A stretch of 64,000 nt of DNA from GCA-2746365 sp963711255 (lineage in GTDB: Bacteria; Pseudomonadota; Gammaproteobacteria; SZUA-229), in the NCBI GenBank assembly GCA_963711255.1, contig CAVQDO010000007.1, forward strand, positions 1 to 64,000, written 5' to 3'. The notes beneath the pieces are model-generated. The model saw only the letters and a list, made by a program, of their open reading frames with translations, did no database searches and was not told the DNA's origin. The translations under genes and the position numbers were made by a program. This document shows, piece after piece, positions 42,826-51,939 of this stretch (the stretch's first letter is position 1; the number at the start of each line of letters is the position of its first letter).

Positions 42826-44787
42826 ATGAGTAACACGGATTCCACTGGTACTACTTTGTACCCGGTCAGGAAAAGTTCTGATCGTGAATATTTAACCAGT
42901 GCAGCGCAGTACAGAGAACTGTATAAACAATCGGTTGATAGTAATGAAATATTCTGGTCTTACCAGGCCCAGGGACTGCGCTGGGATACACAATACACTC
43001 GCATCAAGGATGTATCTTTTGATAAAAATGATTTGCACATTAGCTGGTTTGACGATGGCGATTTAAATGTCTGTGTTAACTGTGTTGACCGCCACCTTGA
43101 CGACCGGGCCGATCAAACAGCAATAATTTTCGAAGGCGACTCACCGGATGTCAGTCAGCATATTACTTATCGTGAACTGCATTCTGAAGTGTGTCGTCTG
43201 GCAAATATACTGGAAGCCGCAGGTATAAATCCGGGTGACCGCGTTATGCTGTATATGCCGATGATTCCGCAAGCGGCTTATGCCATGCTTGCCTGTGCCC
43301 GTATTGGTGCCATCCATTCCGTTGTCTTTGGTGGTTTCTCGGCCAATGCACTGGCAGACCGAATCGTAGACTGCGGCGCAAAAATGGTTATTACAGCTGA
43401 TGTCGGCAAGCGTGGTACAAAATTGATTCCGCTAAAGGTCAGTGTTGATGATGCACTCAAGTTTGACGGAACTGACTGTGTTGAGACGGTACTGGTGGTG
43501 AAAAATTCTGATAGCGAAATCAGCTGGACAGACGACAGAGATATCTGGTATCACGAAGCGGCAGCAGTGGTCAGCGACCAGCACTATGCCCAGGCATTCC
43601 CGGCAGAACATCCTTTGTTTATTCTCTACACTTCCGGTTCTACCGGAAAACCAAAAGGCCTGCAGCACAGCTGTGCCGGCTACCTGCTTTATACGGCAAC
43701 CACCTTCCGCCATGTATTTGATTATCATGATGGCGACGTTTACTGGTGTACTGCTGATGTCGGCTGGATTACCGGTCACAGTTATATTGTATACGGGCCG
43801 CTTGCCTGTGGAGCAACCACACTGATGTTTGAGGGCGTGCCCAGTTATCCTGATCTTGGCCGATTTGGCGAAGTGATTGATAAACACAAAGTGACGCAGT
43901 TTTATACCGCACCAACAGCCATTCGCCTGTTAATGGCTGAAAGCGATAAGGCCCTGGCGGGTAGTTCGCGTGAAACGCTGCGTGTTCTTGGCACCGTCGG
44001 TGAACCAATCAGCCCGGAAGTATGGCGCTGGTATTATGATGAATTTGGTCTCGGCCAATGTCCAATCGTAGACACCTGGTGGCAAACCGAAACCGGCGGC
44101 CATATGCTAACCCCACTGCCTGGAGCAACAGCACTAAAGCCGGGTTCTGCGACGAAACCATTCTTTGGTATTCAACCCGCACTGGTCGACACCAACAGTG
44201 ACATTCTTGATGGTGAAAACAGCGGCCACCTGGTGATACTGGATAGCTGGCCGGGACAGGCGCGTACAATCTGGGGTGATCACAAACGTTTCATCGAAAC
44301 CTATTTTACTACTCACGAAGGCATGTATTTTTCCGGTGATGGTGCCCGTCGTGATGAAGACGGTTACTACTGGATTACCGGACGTGTCGATGATGTATTA
44401 AACGTATCGGGCCATCGCCTGGGTACTGCTGAAATTGAAAGTGCACTGGTTTCTCACAAACAGGTTGCAGAAGCAGCGGTCGTCGGTTTCCCGCATGATA
44501 TTAAAGGTGAAGCTATTTATGTTTTTGTGACAGCTATCAGCGGTGTTGAAGTGTGCGATGAATTAACCACAGAACTTCGACAACAGGTAAGAACTGTGCT
44601 TGGGCCGGTAGCAACACCCGATGTGATTCAGTGGACCAATGGACTGCCTAAAACCCGTTCAGGAAAAATTATGCGCCGCATACTTCGTAAAATTGCGCAC
44701 AATGATTTTGCTAGCCTGGGTGACACCTCAACACTGGCAGAACCCGGTGTTGTCGATGAACTGATAGCAGGGCGTATGAATCGTTAA
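42826..44787 (+). CDS. acs: Acetyl-CoA synthetase
   Basis: AMP-forming acetate--CoA ligase, 653 residues. Core motifs: YTSGSTGKPKG (ATP phosphate loop), VDTWWQTETGGHM, YFSGDGARRDEDGYYWITGRVDDVLNVSGHRLG (hinge and CoA-side motif) and PKTRSGKIMRR with the acetylation-sensitive catalytic lysine K614. The start at 42826 has a GAGG site. It is the probable target of the Pat-type acetyltransferase encoded upstream and is followed by crbR, the known regulator arrangement for acs in Vibrio and Pseudomonas. Confidence 0.96.
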   Translation: MSNTDSTGTTLYPVRKSSDREYLTSAAQYRELYKQSVDSNEIFWSYQAQGLRWDTQYTRIKDVSFDKNDLHISWFDDGDLNVCVNCVDRHLDDRADQTAIIFEGDSPDVSQHITYRELHSEVCRLANILEAAGINPGDRVMLYMPMIPQAAYAMLACARIGAIHSVVFGGFSANALADRIVDCGAKMVITADVGKRGTKLIPLKVSVDDALKFDGTDCVETVLVVKNSDSEISWTDDRDIWYHEAAAVVSDQHYAQAFPAEHPLFILYTSGSTGKPKGLQHSCAGYLLYTATTFRHVFDYHDGDVYWCTADVGWITGHSYIVYGPLACGATTLMFEGVPSYPDLGRFGEVIDKHKVTQFYTAPTAIRLLMAESDKALAGSSRETLRVLGTVGEPISPEVWRWYYDEFGLGQCPIVDTWWQTETGGHMLTPLPGATALKPGSATKPFFGIQPALVDTNSDILDGENSGHLVILDSWPGQARTIWGDHKRFIETYFTTHEGMYFSGDGARRDEDGYYWITGRVDDVLNVSGHRLGTAEIESALVSHKQVAEAAVVGFPHDIKGEAIYVFVTAISGVEVCDELTTELRQQVRTVLGPVATPDVIQWTNGLPKTRSGKIMRRILRKIAHNDFASLGDTSTLAEPGVVDELIAGRMNR

Positions 44788-44911
44788 ATACTGTTGTTGC
44801 AGTAACGGTGATTTATCATCGGCAAGTATCGCAGCCAGACTGACATTGACTATGATAAGCTTATTCAGCGTTAGTTCGACAGTATAAGCCCGGCAACAGG
44901 AGATAAGCTTA

Positions 44912-45571
44912 ATGTATCATTTCCATGTAGCGGATGATCATCCGTTGTTTCGTAATGCCATTCTTGATGTTATCAAGCGGCATTATCCTGATGCGGTTGT
45001 CGGGGAATCGGTTGATCTTGACACTACCATACGTTACCTGGACAAAAACGCAGACACCGAGCTATTACTGCTGGACCTGCACATGCCGGGCAGCCAGGAT
45101 TTGTTTGGTCTGATCATGGTACGAGAAAAATTCCCCAGCATTCCGGTGGCAATTATTTCTGCTGAAGAGGAGAGCAGTACCATCAGCCGCGCTATGGGGC
45201 ATGGTGCCAGTGGTTATATTCCCAAGTCCTGTTCACCGCAGCAGATACACGAAGCCATCCATTCCATACTGGATGGTAATCGCTGGGTGCCGGATGAATA
45301 TCGTAACAGCCTTAAACCTGTCGACAGTGAAGAAAAAGACCTTGCTGCAAAAATAGCCACACTAACGCCGCAGCAGTACCGGGTACTTTGTTATTTACGG
45401 GAAGGCTGGCTCAACAAACAAATCGGTTACGAACTGGGCGTTACCGAAGCGACCATCAAAGCACACATCACCGCGATCTTCCGTAAACTGGGTATCAGCA
45501 ATCGTACCCAGGCCGTTATTATGCTGAGTAAAATGTCACTGCATGATGATGCCAGCAAAGGCCAGTGTTAA
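44912..45571 (+). CDS. crbR: CrbR-like response regulator
   Basis: A NarL-family regulator of 219 residues. Receiver domain with acidic residues in FHVADDHPLFR, phospho-acceptor D55 (LLLLDLHMPG) and GYIPKSC; a LuxR-type helix-turn-helix at about 148-210 (LTPQQYRVLCYLREG, ELGVTEATIKAHITAIFRKL). It sits between acs and the CrbS-type sensor, the arrangement of the CrbS/CrbR (MxtR/ErdR) acetate system that activates acs and actP. It probably acts at the TTAGTC inverted repeats at 42703 and 49159. Confidence 0.88.
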   Translation: MYHFHVADDHPLFRNAILDVIKRHYPDAVVGESVDLDTTIRYLDKNADTELLLLDLHMPGSQDLFGLIMVREKFPSIPVAIISAEEESSTISRAMGHGASGYIPKSCSPQQIHEAIHSILDGNRWVPDEYRNSLKPVDSEEKDLAAKIATLTPQQYRVLCYLREGWLNKQIGYELGVTEATIKAHITAIFRKLGISNRTQAVIMLSKMSLHDDASKGQC

Positions 45572-45591
45572 TTCTTAACGCTATATAAACT

Positions 45592-48500
45592 TTATCGCTG
45601 TAAATATCTTTCCAGCAGGGCTCGCAACTTCGCCGGTTTAATCGGTTTACGCAGAAAGTCATAACCTGCGGCAGAGGCTCGTGCCGGCAAATCTTCATCC
45701 GGCGCCGCAGAAACAATACACACCGGAACATCGGGCCAGTGCTTGTTCAGTTGAGAAGCAAGCTGGATGCCATCGGTTTCCGCGGACAACTGGTAATCCA
45801 TCAAAATAACATCGGCCGGAGGATTGTTCTGCACAAACTGTGTTGCTGAATCTGCACTGTTTGCACTGGACAGTTTACAGCCCCAGTTATCCATCAAGGT
45901 GCCAAGCGCATGAATGTTGTTTTCTTCATCATCAACATAAAAAATAGTCAGCTCTTCCAGGCCGGAGGTTATTGTACTGTTCTGTTTCTGCTCTGGCTGG
46001 CAGCTTTGTTTATCACGCAGCGGCACATAAAGTGAAAACAGGCTGCCTTCACCGACATTGGATTTGACGTGTATCTGGTGGCCAAGCAAATGTGAGAAAC
46101 GCAGCGCAATACCAAGGCCAAGACCAGCACCATCAATATTACTGGTAATGCGGTAAAAGTCGTCAAAGATACGTTGTTGATGGGCTTCCGAAATACCTGC
46201 ACCGGTATCATAAATACAGATCTTTATCCGATCGCCACGACGCAGGCAGCCCAGTACAATTTTTCCCTTGCTGGTGTATTTAACCGCATTGGAAAGAAAG
46301 TTCTGTAATATCCGGCGTAAATACCTGGGATCTGATTCTGTCCATAACGAGGTTTGATGCCAGTGAAAACTGACGTCAGTATTTGTCTGCACCCGGTATT
46401 CATTGGCCAGCGGCTGTAAAATACTTTGCAGCGAAAAACAGCTGGTCTGTGGTGTCAGGGTACCGGTATCAAGACGGGAAATTTCCAGCAGGTTAGTAAT
46501 AATTAATTCGGCGGAACCAATGGCACTGTGTACATGCTTGATACTTTCACTCAATTCACTGTCGATATCCGGTTTTTCAAGAATTGCGCTGGCATAAAGG
46601 TTTGCGGCATTTAACGGTTGCAGAATATCGTGGCTGGCAATAGCAAGAAACTGGGTTTTACTGGCATTGGATTTTTCAGCTACCGATTTTGCCTCCAGTA
46701 GTTCAACTTCGGTGAGTTTTCGCTTTTCAACTTCATCGCGTAACGAGTGGTTTATTTTTTCGATTTCCTCGGTGCGTTCACGAACGCGCTGCTCAAGATT
46801 CAGGTTGGCTTTTTCCAGTTCGTGCTGCGCATTAATAAACTCCGTTATATCATCGTAAGTCGTTACATAACCACCACTGGGCAAAGGCCGGCCCTTGATT
46901 TCAATAACACCCTGGTTGTGGTTTCTCACTACACGGTAGGGTTTGCTTGCCATTAGATGGCCAAGGCGTGTCTGTACCTGTTCCTGAACAGCGCCCGCAC
47001 CCAGCATACCGCGTTCGGCATTAAATCGAACCAGGTCTTCAACCGGCCGGCCGACACGCAACATGCCTTCGGGGTAATTAAACATCTGTTCGTAACGTTT
47101 GTTCCAGGCAACAATTTTCAGATCGGCATTAACCACGCTGATCGCGGAAGAAATACTTTCAAAAGAGGCAAACAGCATATCCTGGTTAAACTGCAAGGTA
47201 CGCGTGGTTTCTTCAAAAATATTAACCACATCTTCAACACCCAGGCTTTCTCCACCACTTAAGCTGGCCAGTATGGCGCGCGCGGAAGCAACACCGACAA
47301 CACCGGCCAGTGCCTGCTCGGCATGATCCAGTAAAGTTGCACTGGCAAACGGAGAATCCGAGGTCTGTTCAGTTTCCAGTAAACGCTGCGTTGCCGATTC
47401 GCCGAGGAACTGGGTTAGCATGGTACTCAGATCGGCCCGGTTAATCTGTAAATTCCGTACCGCAGGGTGCTGCTGTGAACGCTTCCTGCTGACAAAGGCA
47501 ACGGCCTGTATACGATCCGAGAGGCGGGTTTTATCCAGTGTCGATACGGCATAAAAAGCAATGATATTGGCGCCTATGCTGAGTACAACACCACGCGTGT
47601 AGGCGTCACTAAAGCTCAGCCCGAATAAATACTCAGGCCGCAGCATCTCGACACCAAAAAGGCCATTAAGCAGTAAGCTTTCGTTGATAACACCGGCATT
47701 ACTCAGCAGCGGCAGCATCAGCGTAACAAACCAGATCAGGGCGCCAACACCAAGTCCGGCAAACACGCCCATGGCATTACCGCGATGCCAGTACAGGCCA
47801 AAAATTATCGCGGGTGCCAGCTGTACCGCAAGCGCAAAAGCGATAAGGCCGATTTCAGTCAGTGCAACGTTTTCTGCCAGGCTATGCTGGTACAGCCAGG
47901 CCAGGAAGATAACGGCAACAACCGTTATACGGCGAATTTGAATCAGAGCGCGCGAGTAATCAGGAATCGGGCTTCGGCTTTTCTGTTTGCGAATCAGCAG
48001 TGGCAGGATGACGTCATTACTCAGCATCTGGCTGAGGGTCAACGAGGCAACGATAATCATTGCGGTTGCTGCTGAGAAGCCGCCAATAAAGGCCAGCAGT
48101 CCCAGCGCCTGGTTATCATTACCCAGCGGCAGAGCCAGCACATAAGTATCACTGGCGACGGTTGTATCCGATAGAACCTGGTTGCCAACCCAGGAAATAA
48201 TGAACACGGTAGCCGCGATGATAACCAGGTAAATACTGAATCCGGCACGGGCAAATTTCAGGTGTTCCGCGCTCAGACATTCAACAAAAGTAACATGAAA
48301 CATTCGCGGCAGGCAGAAGATAGTGGCGGCTGAAATCAGCGTTAGAATCCAGAACGATGGCGTCAGCGTTGATTGCTGGAAAACAGAATTGGCGCTGTTA
48401 TTCAGTTCGCCCGGATCAAACCCGGTTGACAGGCTGAGCGCGAATACTGCAACAGCAATTAGCGCAACCAGTTTAACCACTGACTCGAAGGCAATCGCCG

Positions 48501-49059
48501 CCATAATCCCGGAATGATAACTGGCGACATCCAGCCGGTTAGCGCCAAATATCAGGGTAAAGATAATCATGGTCGCGGTCACCAGCAGGGTCATATCCTC
48601 GCTGGCAAAGGCAAGGTTATTAACACTGAACAGCAGCGTGTCTGTTACCGCTTTTAACTGCAGGGCAATATAGGGAACAGTCGCAACCAGCATCATCAGG
48701 GTAACGATAGCGGCAATCGACTGTCGCTTGCCATAGCGTGAAGTAATGAAGTCAGCAATAGAATGAATGTTTTCCTGCTGGCTGACACTGGCAATTCGCT
48801 GCAGCAGGGGATAGCCCAGGGTAAATAATAATACCGGCCCGAGCAGGATTGGCAGGTAGTACCAGCCACGTTCCGCCGCGGTACCGACCAGGCCGTAGAA
48901 TGTCCACGAGGTACAGTAAACACCTAGCGCCAGGGTATAGACCAGTGGATGCCGCGCCCAGCCGCTGGTGTTGAAACGCTGTCGATCACCCAGCCGGGCA
49001 ATCCAGAATAATACGGCAAGGTAGGCCGTTAATGTGAGTATAAGTACGACTGGTGACAA
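45592..49059 (-). CDS. crbS: CrbS-type transporter-like hybrid histidine kinase
   Basis: An 1155-residue sensor. Residues 1-550 are a sodium:solute symporter-like domain with about 13 membrane helices (HSIADFITSRYGKR is the symporter signature). A STAC-like linker and a PAS domain follow (about 640-760, ISSAISVVNADLKIVAWNKRYEQMFNYPEG), then coiled coil, HisKA with H810 in ASHDILQPLNAANL, HATPase (NFLSNAVKYTSKG, DTGAGISEAHQQR, GAGLGLGIAL) and a C-terminal receiver with D1088 (VILMDYQLS). This architecture is CrbS, which senses acetate flux. It is convergent with crbR (20 bp) and divergent from yjcH-actP. Confidence 0.93.
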   Translation of the reverse strand: MSPVVLILTLTAYLAVLFWIARLGDRQRFNTSGWARHPLVYTLALGVYCTSWTFYGLVGTAAERGWYYLPILLGPVLLFTLGYPLLQRIASVSQQENIHSIADFITSRYGKRQSIAAIVTLMMLVATVPYIALQLKAVTDTLLFSVNNLAFASEDMTLLVTATMIIFTLIFGANRLDVASYHSGIMAAIAFESVVKLVALIAVAVFALSLSTGFDPGELNNSANSVFQQSTLTPSFWILTLISAATIFCLPRMFHVTFVECLSAEHLKFARAGFSIYLVIIAATVFIISWVGNQVLSDTTVASDTYVLALPLGNDNQALGLLAFIGGFSAATAMIIVASLTLSQMLSNDVILPLLIRKQKSRSPIPDYSRALIQIRRITVVAVIFLAWLYQHSLAENVALTEIGLIAFALAVQLAPAIIFGLYWHRGNAMGVFAGLGVGALIWFVTLMLPLLSNAGVINESLLLNGLFGVEMLRPEYLFGLSFSDAYTRGVVLSIGANIIAFYAVSTLDKTRLSDRIQAVAFVSRKRSQQHPAVRNLQINRADLSTMLTQFLGESATQRLLETEQTSDSPFASATLLDHAEQALAGVVGVASARAILASLSGGESLGVEDVVNIFEETTRTLQFNQDMLFASFESISSAISVVNADLKIVAWNKRYEQMFNYPEGMLRVGRPVEDLVRFNAERGMLGAGAVQEQVQTRLGHLMASKPYRVVRNHNQGVIEIKGRPLPSGGYVTTYDDITEFINAQHELEKANLNLEQRVRERTEEIEKINHSLRDEVEKRKLTEVELLEAKSVAEKSNASKTQFLAIASHDILQPLNAANLYASAILEKPDIDSELSESIKHVHSAIGSAELIITNLLEISRLDTGTLTPQTSCFSLQSILQPLANEYRVQTNTDVSFHWHQTSLWTESDPRYLRRILQNFLSNAVKYTSKGKIVLGCLRRGDRIKICIYDTGAGISEAHQQRIFDDFYRITSNIDGAGLGLGIALRFSHLLGHQIHVKSNVGEGSLFSLYVPLRDKQSCQPEQKQNSTITSGLEELTIFYVDDEENNIHALGTLMDNWGCKLSSANSADSATQFVQNNPPADVILMDYQLSAETDGIQLASQLNKHWPDVPVCIVSAAPDEDLPARASAAGYDFLRKPIKPAKLRALLERYLQR

Positions 49060-49158
49060 AAGCCTTTTCCGCCCTTTTAATTCATTATTTTAAGCTGTTA
49101 GCACTAATCCTGTTCGAGACCATGCTGCAGCATAGCTGCCAGTTTACGCCCTAAGACA

Positions 49159-49183
49159 TTAGTCTACCTATAGACTAAAGTCG
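49159..49183. promoter_or_regulatory. Candidate CrbR operator at yjcH-actP
   Basis: TTAGTC-TACCTATA-GACTAA followed by AGTCG, 62 bp upstream of the yjcH start and about 100 bp upstream of crbS. Spacer is 8 bp against 7 bp in the acs copy; the flanks TA and AGTCG are shared. Confidence 0.6.
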
Positions 49184-49244
49184 AGGGTCATCAGGACGCG
49201 ACACCTGTTACATTCCTATTCTGCATAAAATTTGGGAGGCTGAA

Positions 49245-49511
49245 ATGGCTGAAATCGATCTAGAAAAAAGAAAAGCGTACTGGCAGGCAAACGTCAGACT
49301 GATGGCGGTATTGCTCAGTATCTGGTTTGTTATTTCATATCTTTGCGGCATTGTCTTTGTCGAAGAGCTGAACACAATACGTCTGGGTGGTTACAAACTG
49401 GGTTTCTGGTTTGCACAGCAGGGCTCCATGTATGGATTCGTTTTAATCGTATTTATTTATGCACGCCGTATGGCTGTACTCGATCGTAAATTCGATCTAC
49501 ACGAGAAATAA
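49245..49511 (+). CDS. yjcH: DUF485 membrane protein YjcH
   Basis: An 88-residue protein with two membrane helices (about 20-40 and 58-78). DUF485 proteins are encoded with ActP-type permeases and are probably small accessory subunits. Family-typical strings are YWQANVRLMAVLLSIWFVIS and GYKLGFWFAQQGSMYGFVLI, the latter nearly invariant. The ribosome site is GGGAGG. It is followed by actP after 9 bp. Confidence 0.93.
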   Translation: MAEIDLEKRKAYWQANVRLMAVLLSIWFVISYLCGIVFVEELNTIRLGGYKLGFWFAQQGSMYGFVLIVFIYARRMAVLDRKFDLHEK

Positions 49512-49520
49512 GGGGTCATC

Positions 49521-51251
49521 ATGGAATTACAAACACTTACATATATTGTTGTCGGTATAACGTTTGCCATTTATATTGGCATCGCATTCTGGGCCCGCGC
49601 CGGCTCAACCAGTGAATTTTATGTTGCTGGTGGTGGTATTCACCCTATTGCAAACGGTATGGCTACCGCCGCCGACTGGATGTCAGCCGCATCGTTTATT
49701 TCAATGGCAGGTTTGATTGCCTTCTTTGGTTATGGCGGCTCGGTCTTTTTAATGGGCTGGACCGGCGGCTATGTTTTACTCGCTATGTTGCTTGCGCCTT
49801 ACCTGCGTAAATATGGCAAGTTCACCGTACCTGAATTTATTGGCGATCGCTTCTATTCAAAAACAGCGCGTATTGTTGCAGTAATATGCCTGATCGTAGC
49901 TTCTGTCACTTACGTTATCGGCCAGATGAAAGGTATTGGCGTCGCTTTTTCACGCTTCCTGGAAGTAAGTTATGAACTGGGCCTGCTAATTGGTATGGGT
50001 ATTGTATTTATCTATGCTGTTATCGGCGGCATGAAAGGTATCACCTATACCCAGATAGCGCAGTACTGTGTACTGATCTGTGCATACACCATTCCTGCCA
50101 TCTTTATTTCGCTAAACCTGACCGGTAACCCGATTCCACAACTGGGTCTGGGCAGCATGCTGACCGGCACCGATACCTACCTGCTGGACAGGCTGGACCA
50201 GGTGGTAACCGAACTCGGCTTTGCAGAATATACCACCAGTGCCAGGTTAAGTACCCTCAACACCTTCGTTTATACACTGTCACTGATGATCGGTACCGCA
50301 GGTCTGCCACACGTAATCATTCGTTTCTTCACAGTAACAAAAGTAAGTGACGCTCGTGTATCTGCTGGCTGGGCATTAATCTTTATTACTATTCTTTATA
50401 CAACAGCACCTGCAGTCGCAGCCATGGCTCGTCTCAATTTACACCAGACCATTGCACCGGCAGGTGAACAGAACCTGGCTTATGACGAACGTCCTGACTG
50501 GTTCAAGAACTGGGAAAAAACCGGACTGTTAGCCTTTGAAGATAAGGATGGTGATGGCCGTATTACCTATACCGCGGACGAAGCCACCAATGAAATGGTT
50601 AAAGTTGATAAAGACATCATGGTACTGGCGAATCCTGAAATTGCCCGCCTGCCTAACTGGGTAATCGCACTGGTAGCGGCCGGCGGACTGGCAGCGGCAC
50701 TATCAACCGCAGCCGGATTGCTGCTGGCAATTGCATCCGCGATATCACACGATCTGCTTAAAGGTGTGTTCCGACCCGATATCAATGAGAAACAGGAGTT
50801 ACTGGCCAGTCGAATTGCCATGGCAGGCGCTATTGGTGTCGCCGGTTACCTGGGCTTCAATCCGCCTGACTTTGCTGCGGGTACCGTGGCACTGGCATTT
50901 GGACTGGCGGCTTCTTCCATCTTCCCGGTATTAATGATGGGCATCTTCAGCAAACGCATTAATAAGGAAGGTGCAATCGCAGGTATGATTGCGGGTATAA
51001 CGATAACCCTGTTATACGTATTCCAGCATAAAGGAATAATGTTTATTGCCAGCACCTCGTACCTTGGCGATATGAAACCTAACTGGTTTATGGGCATTGA
51101 GCCTAATGCCTTTGGTGCCATCGGTGCGCTAGTAAACTTTGCGGTAGCCAATGTCGTTTCAATGATGACACAGCCGCCTCCAGAGCATATCCAGCACATG
51201 GTTGAAGACATACGTGTTCCAGCCGGTTCAGGTAGCGCGCAAAGCCATTAA
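49521..51251 (+). CDS. actP: Cation/acetate symporter
   Basis: A 576-residue sodium:solute symporter with about 13 helices. Landmarks: EFYVAGGGIHPIANGMATAADWMSAASF near residue 31, YVIGQMKGIGVAFSRFL and GTAGLPHVIIRFFTV. Between helices 8 and 9 there is a soluble insert of about 65 residues (KDGDGRITYTADEA, EF-hand-like spacing DKDGDGRITY) that is longer than in E. coli ActP but common in this branch. It imports acetate for acs. Confidence 0.94.
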   Translation: MELQTLTYIVVGITFAIYIGIAFWARAGSTSEFYVAGGGIHPIANGMATAADWMSAASFISMAGLIAFFGYGGSVFLMGWTGGYVLLAMLLAPYLRKYGKFTVPEFIGDRFYSKTARIVAVICLIVASVTYVIGQMKGIGVAFSRFLEVSYELGLLIGMGIVFIYAVIGGMKGITYTQIAQYCVLICAYTIPAIFISLNLTGNPIPQLGLGSMLTGTDTYLLDRLDQVVTELGFAEYTTSARLSTLNTFVYTLSLMIGTAGLPHVIIRFFTVTKVSDARVSAGWALIFITILYTTAPAVAAMARLNLHQTIAPAGEQNLAYDERPDWFKNWEKTGLLAFEDKDGDGRITYTADEATNEMVKVDKDIMVLANPEIARLPNWVIALVAAGGLAAALSTAAGLLLAIASAISHDLLKGVFRPDINEKQELLASRIAMAGAIGVAGYLGFNPPDFAAGTVALAFGLAASSIFPVLMMGIFSKRINKEGAIAGMIAGITITLLYVFQHKGIMFIASTSYLGDMKPNWFMGIEPNAFGAIGALVNFAVANVVSMMTQPPPEHIQHMVEDIRVPAGSGSAQSH

Positions 51252-51299
51252 CTTATCGCTATAGGAAACTATAGTTTTAACGGCGCTATTTGAGCGACT

Positions 51300-51338
51300 C
51301 TAAAAGCACGCAGGCATTTATGTCTGCGTGCTTTTAGC
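51300..51338. terminator. Terminator after actP
   Basis: CTAAAAGCACGCAG, 11-nt loop, CTGCGTGCTTTTAG: a 14-bp perfect stem with a T run in the second arm. Confidence 0.88.
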
Positions 51339-51413
51339 ATTTTTGCGGTCACTCGCGTATAGTCAATACAGGCTACGTCCAAACATATATTTAACTGTGC
51401 TGAGGCATTTGAT

Positions 51414-51914
51414 ATGCAGATTTTGAAAAACAAACATTTAATCCTGGCAATGTTTGTTGCACCTTTACTGGCTATTATCGCTTACTTTGGCGTTGATAGC
51501 TTTGTCTCGGAAACCCCGCATGTTGCACAGCAGGGTGAAAGCTATAAACTCGCAGCAAAATCAAACTGCCGTTATCAAAGCGGCGCCTGCACACTGAAAA
51601 ATGGTGATATAGAAGTTAAACTCAGCGCCCGAGTAATCAATGGAAACCAGGTTGAGGTAGTGCTTGAATCGGAAATGCCGGTACAGAACGCACTGATTTC
51701 TATAGCCGGGGAAGGAGAGGAACCGGTTCCGTCTATAATGTCATCCAGAACGGAACTTAACGATATTCTGTCAGCAAAATTTTACCAGTTTGATACAGAA
51801 AAAAGTATTTTACGGCTGGCATTAACCATTGCTGACACCGTGTATTATGCAGAAACAGCTACAATATTCATTGATTACGAAACGTCATTTTCTCGCGACA
51901 ACTTTACCAATTAG
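51414..51914 (+). CDS. Membrane-anchored small protein, unknown
   Basis: A 166-residue protein with one N-terminal anchor (about 9-28) and a periplasmic beta-rich domain. The cysteines in SNCRYQSGACTLKNGD could form a disulfide. The remainder has strand patterns such as VKLSARVINGNQVEVVLES and ILRLALTIADTVYYAETATIF. I do not recognise the family. It lies between actP and the DUF294 gene, the same order seen around acetate clusters in other Gammaproteobacteria as far as I recall. Confidence 0.68.
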   Translation: MQILKNKHLILAMFVAPLLAIIAYFGVDSFVSETPHVAQQGESYKLAAKSNCRYQSGACTLKNGDIEVKLSARVINGNQVEVVLESEMPVQNALISIAGEGEEPVPSIMSSRTELNDILSAKFYQFDTEKSILRLALTIADTVYYAETATIFIDYETSFSRDNFTN

Positions 51915-51939
51915 CGTGTATAAACCTGGTCAGTAAAAT

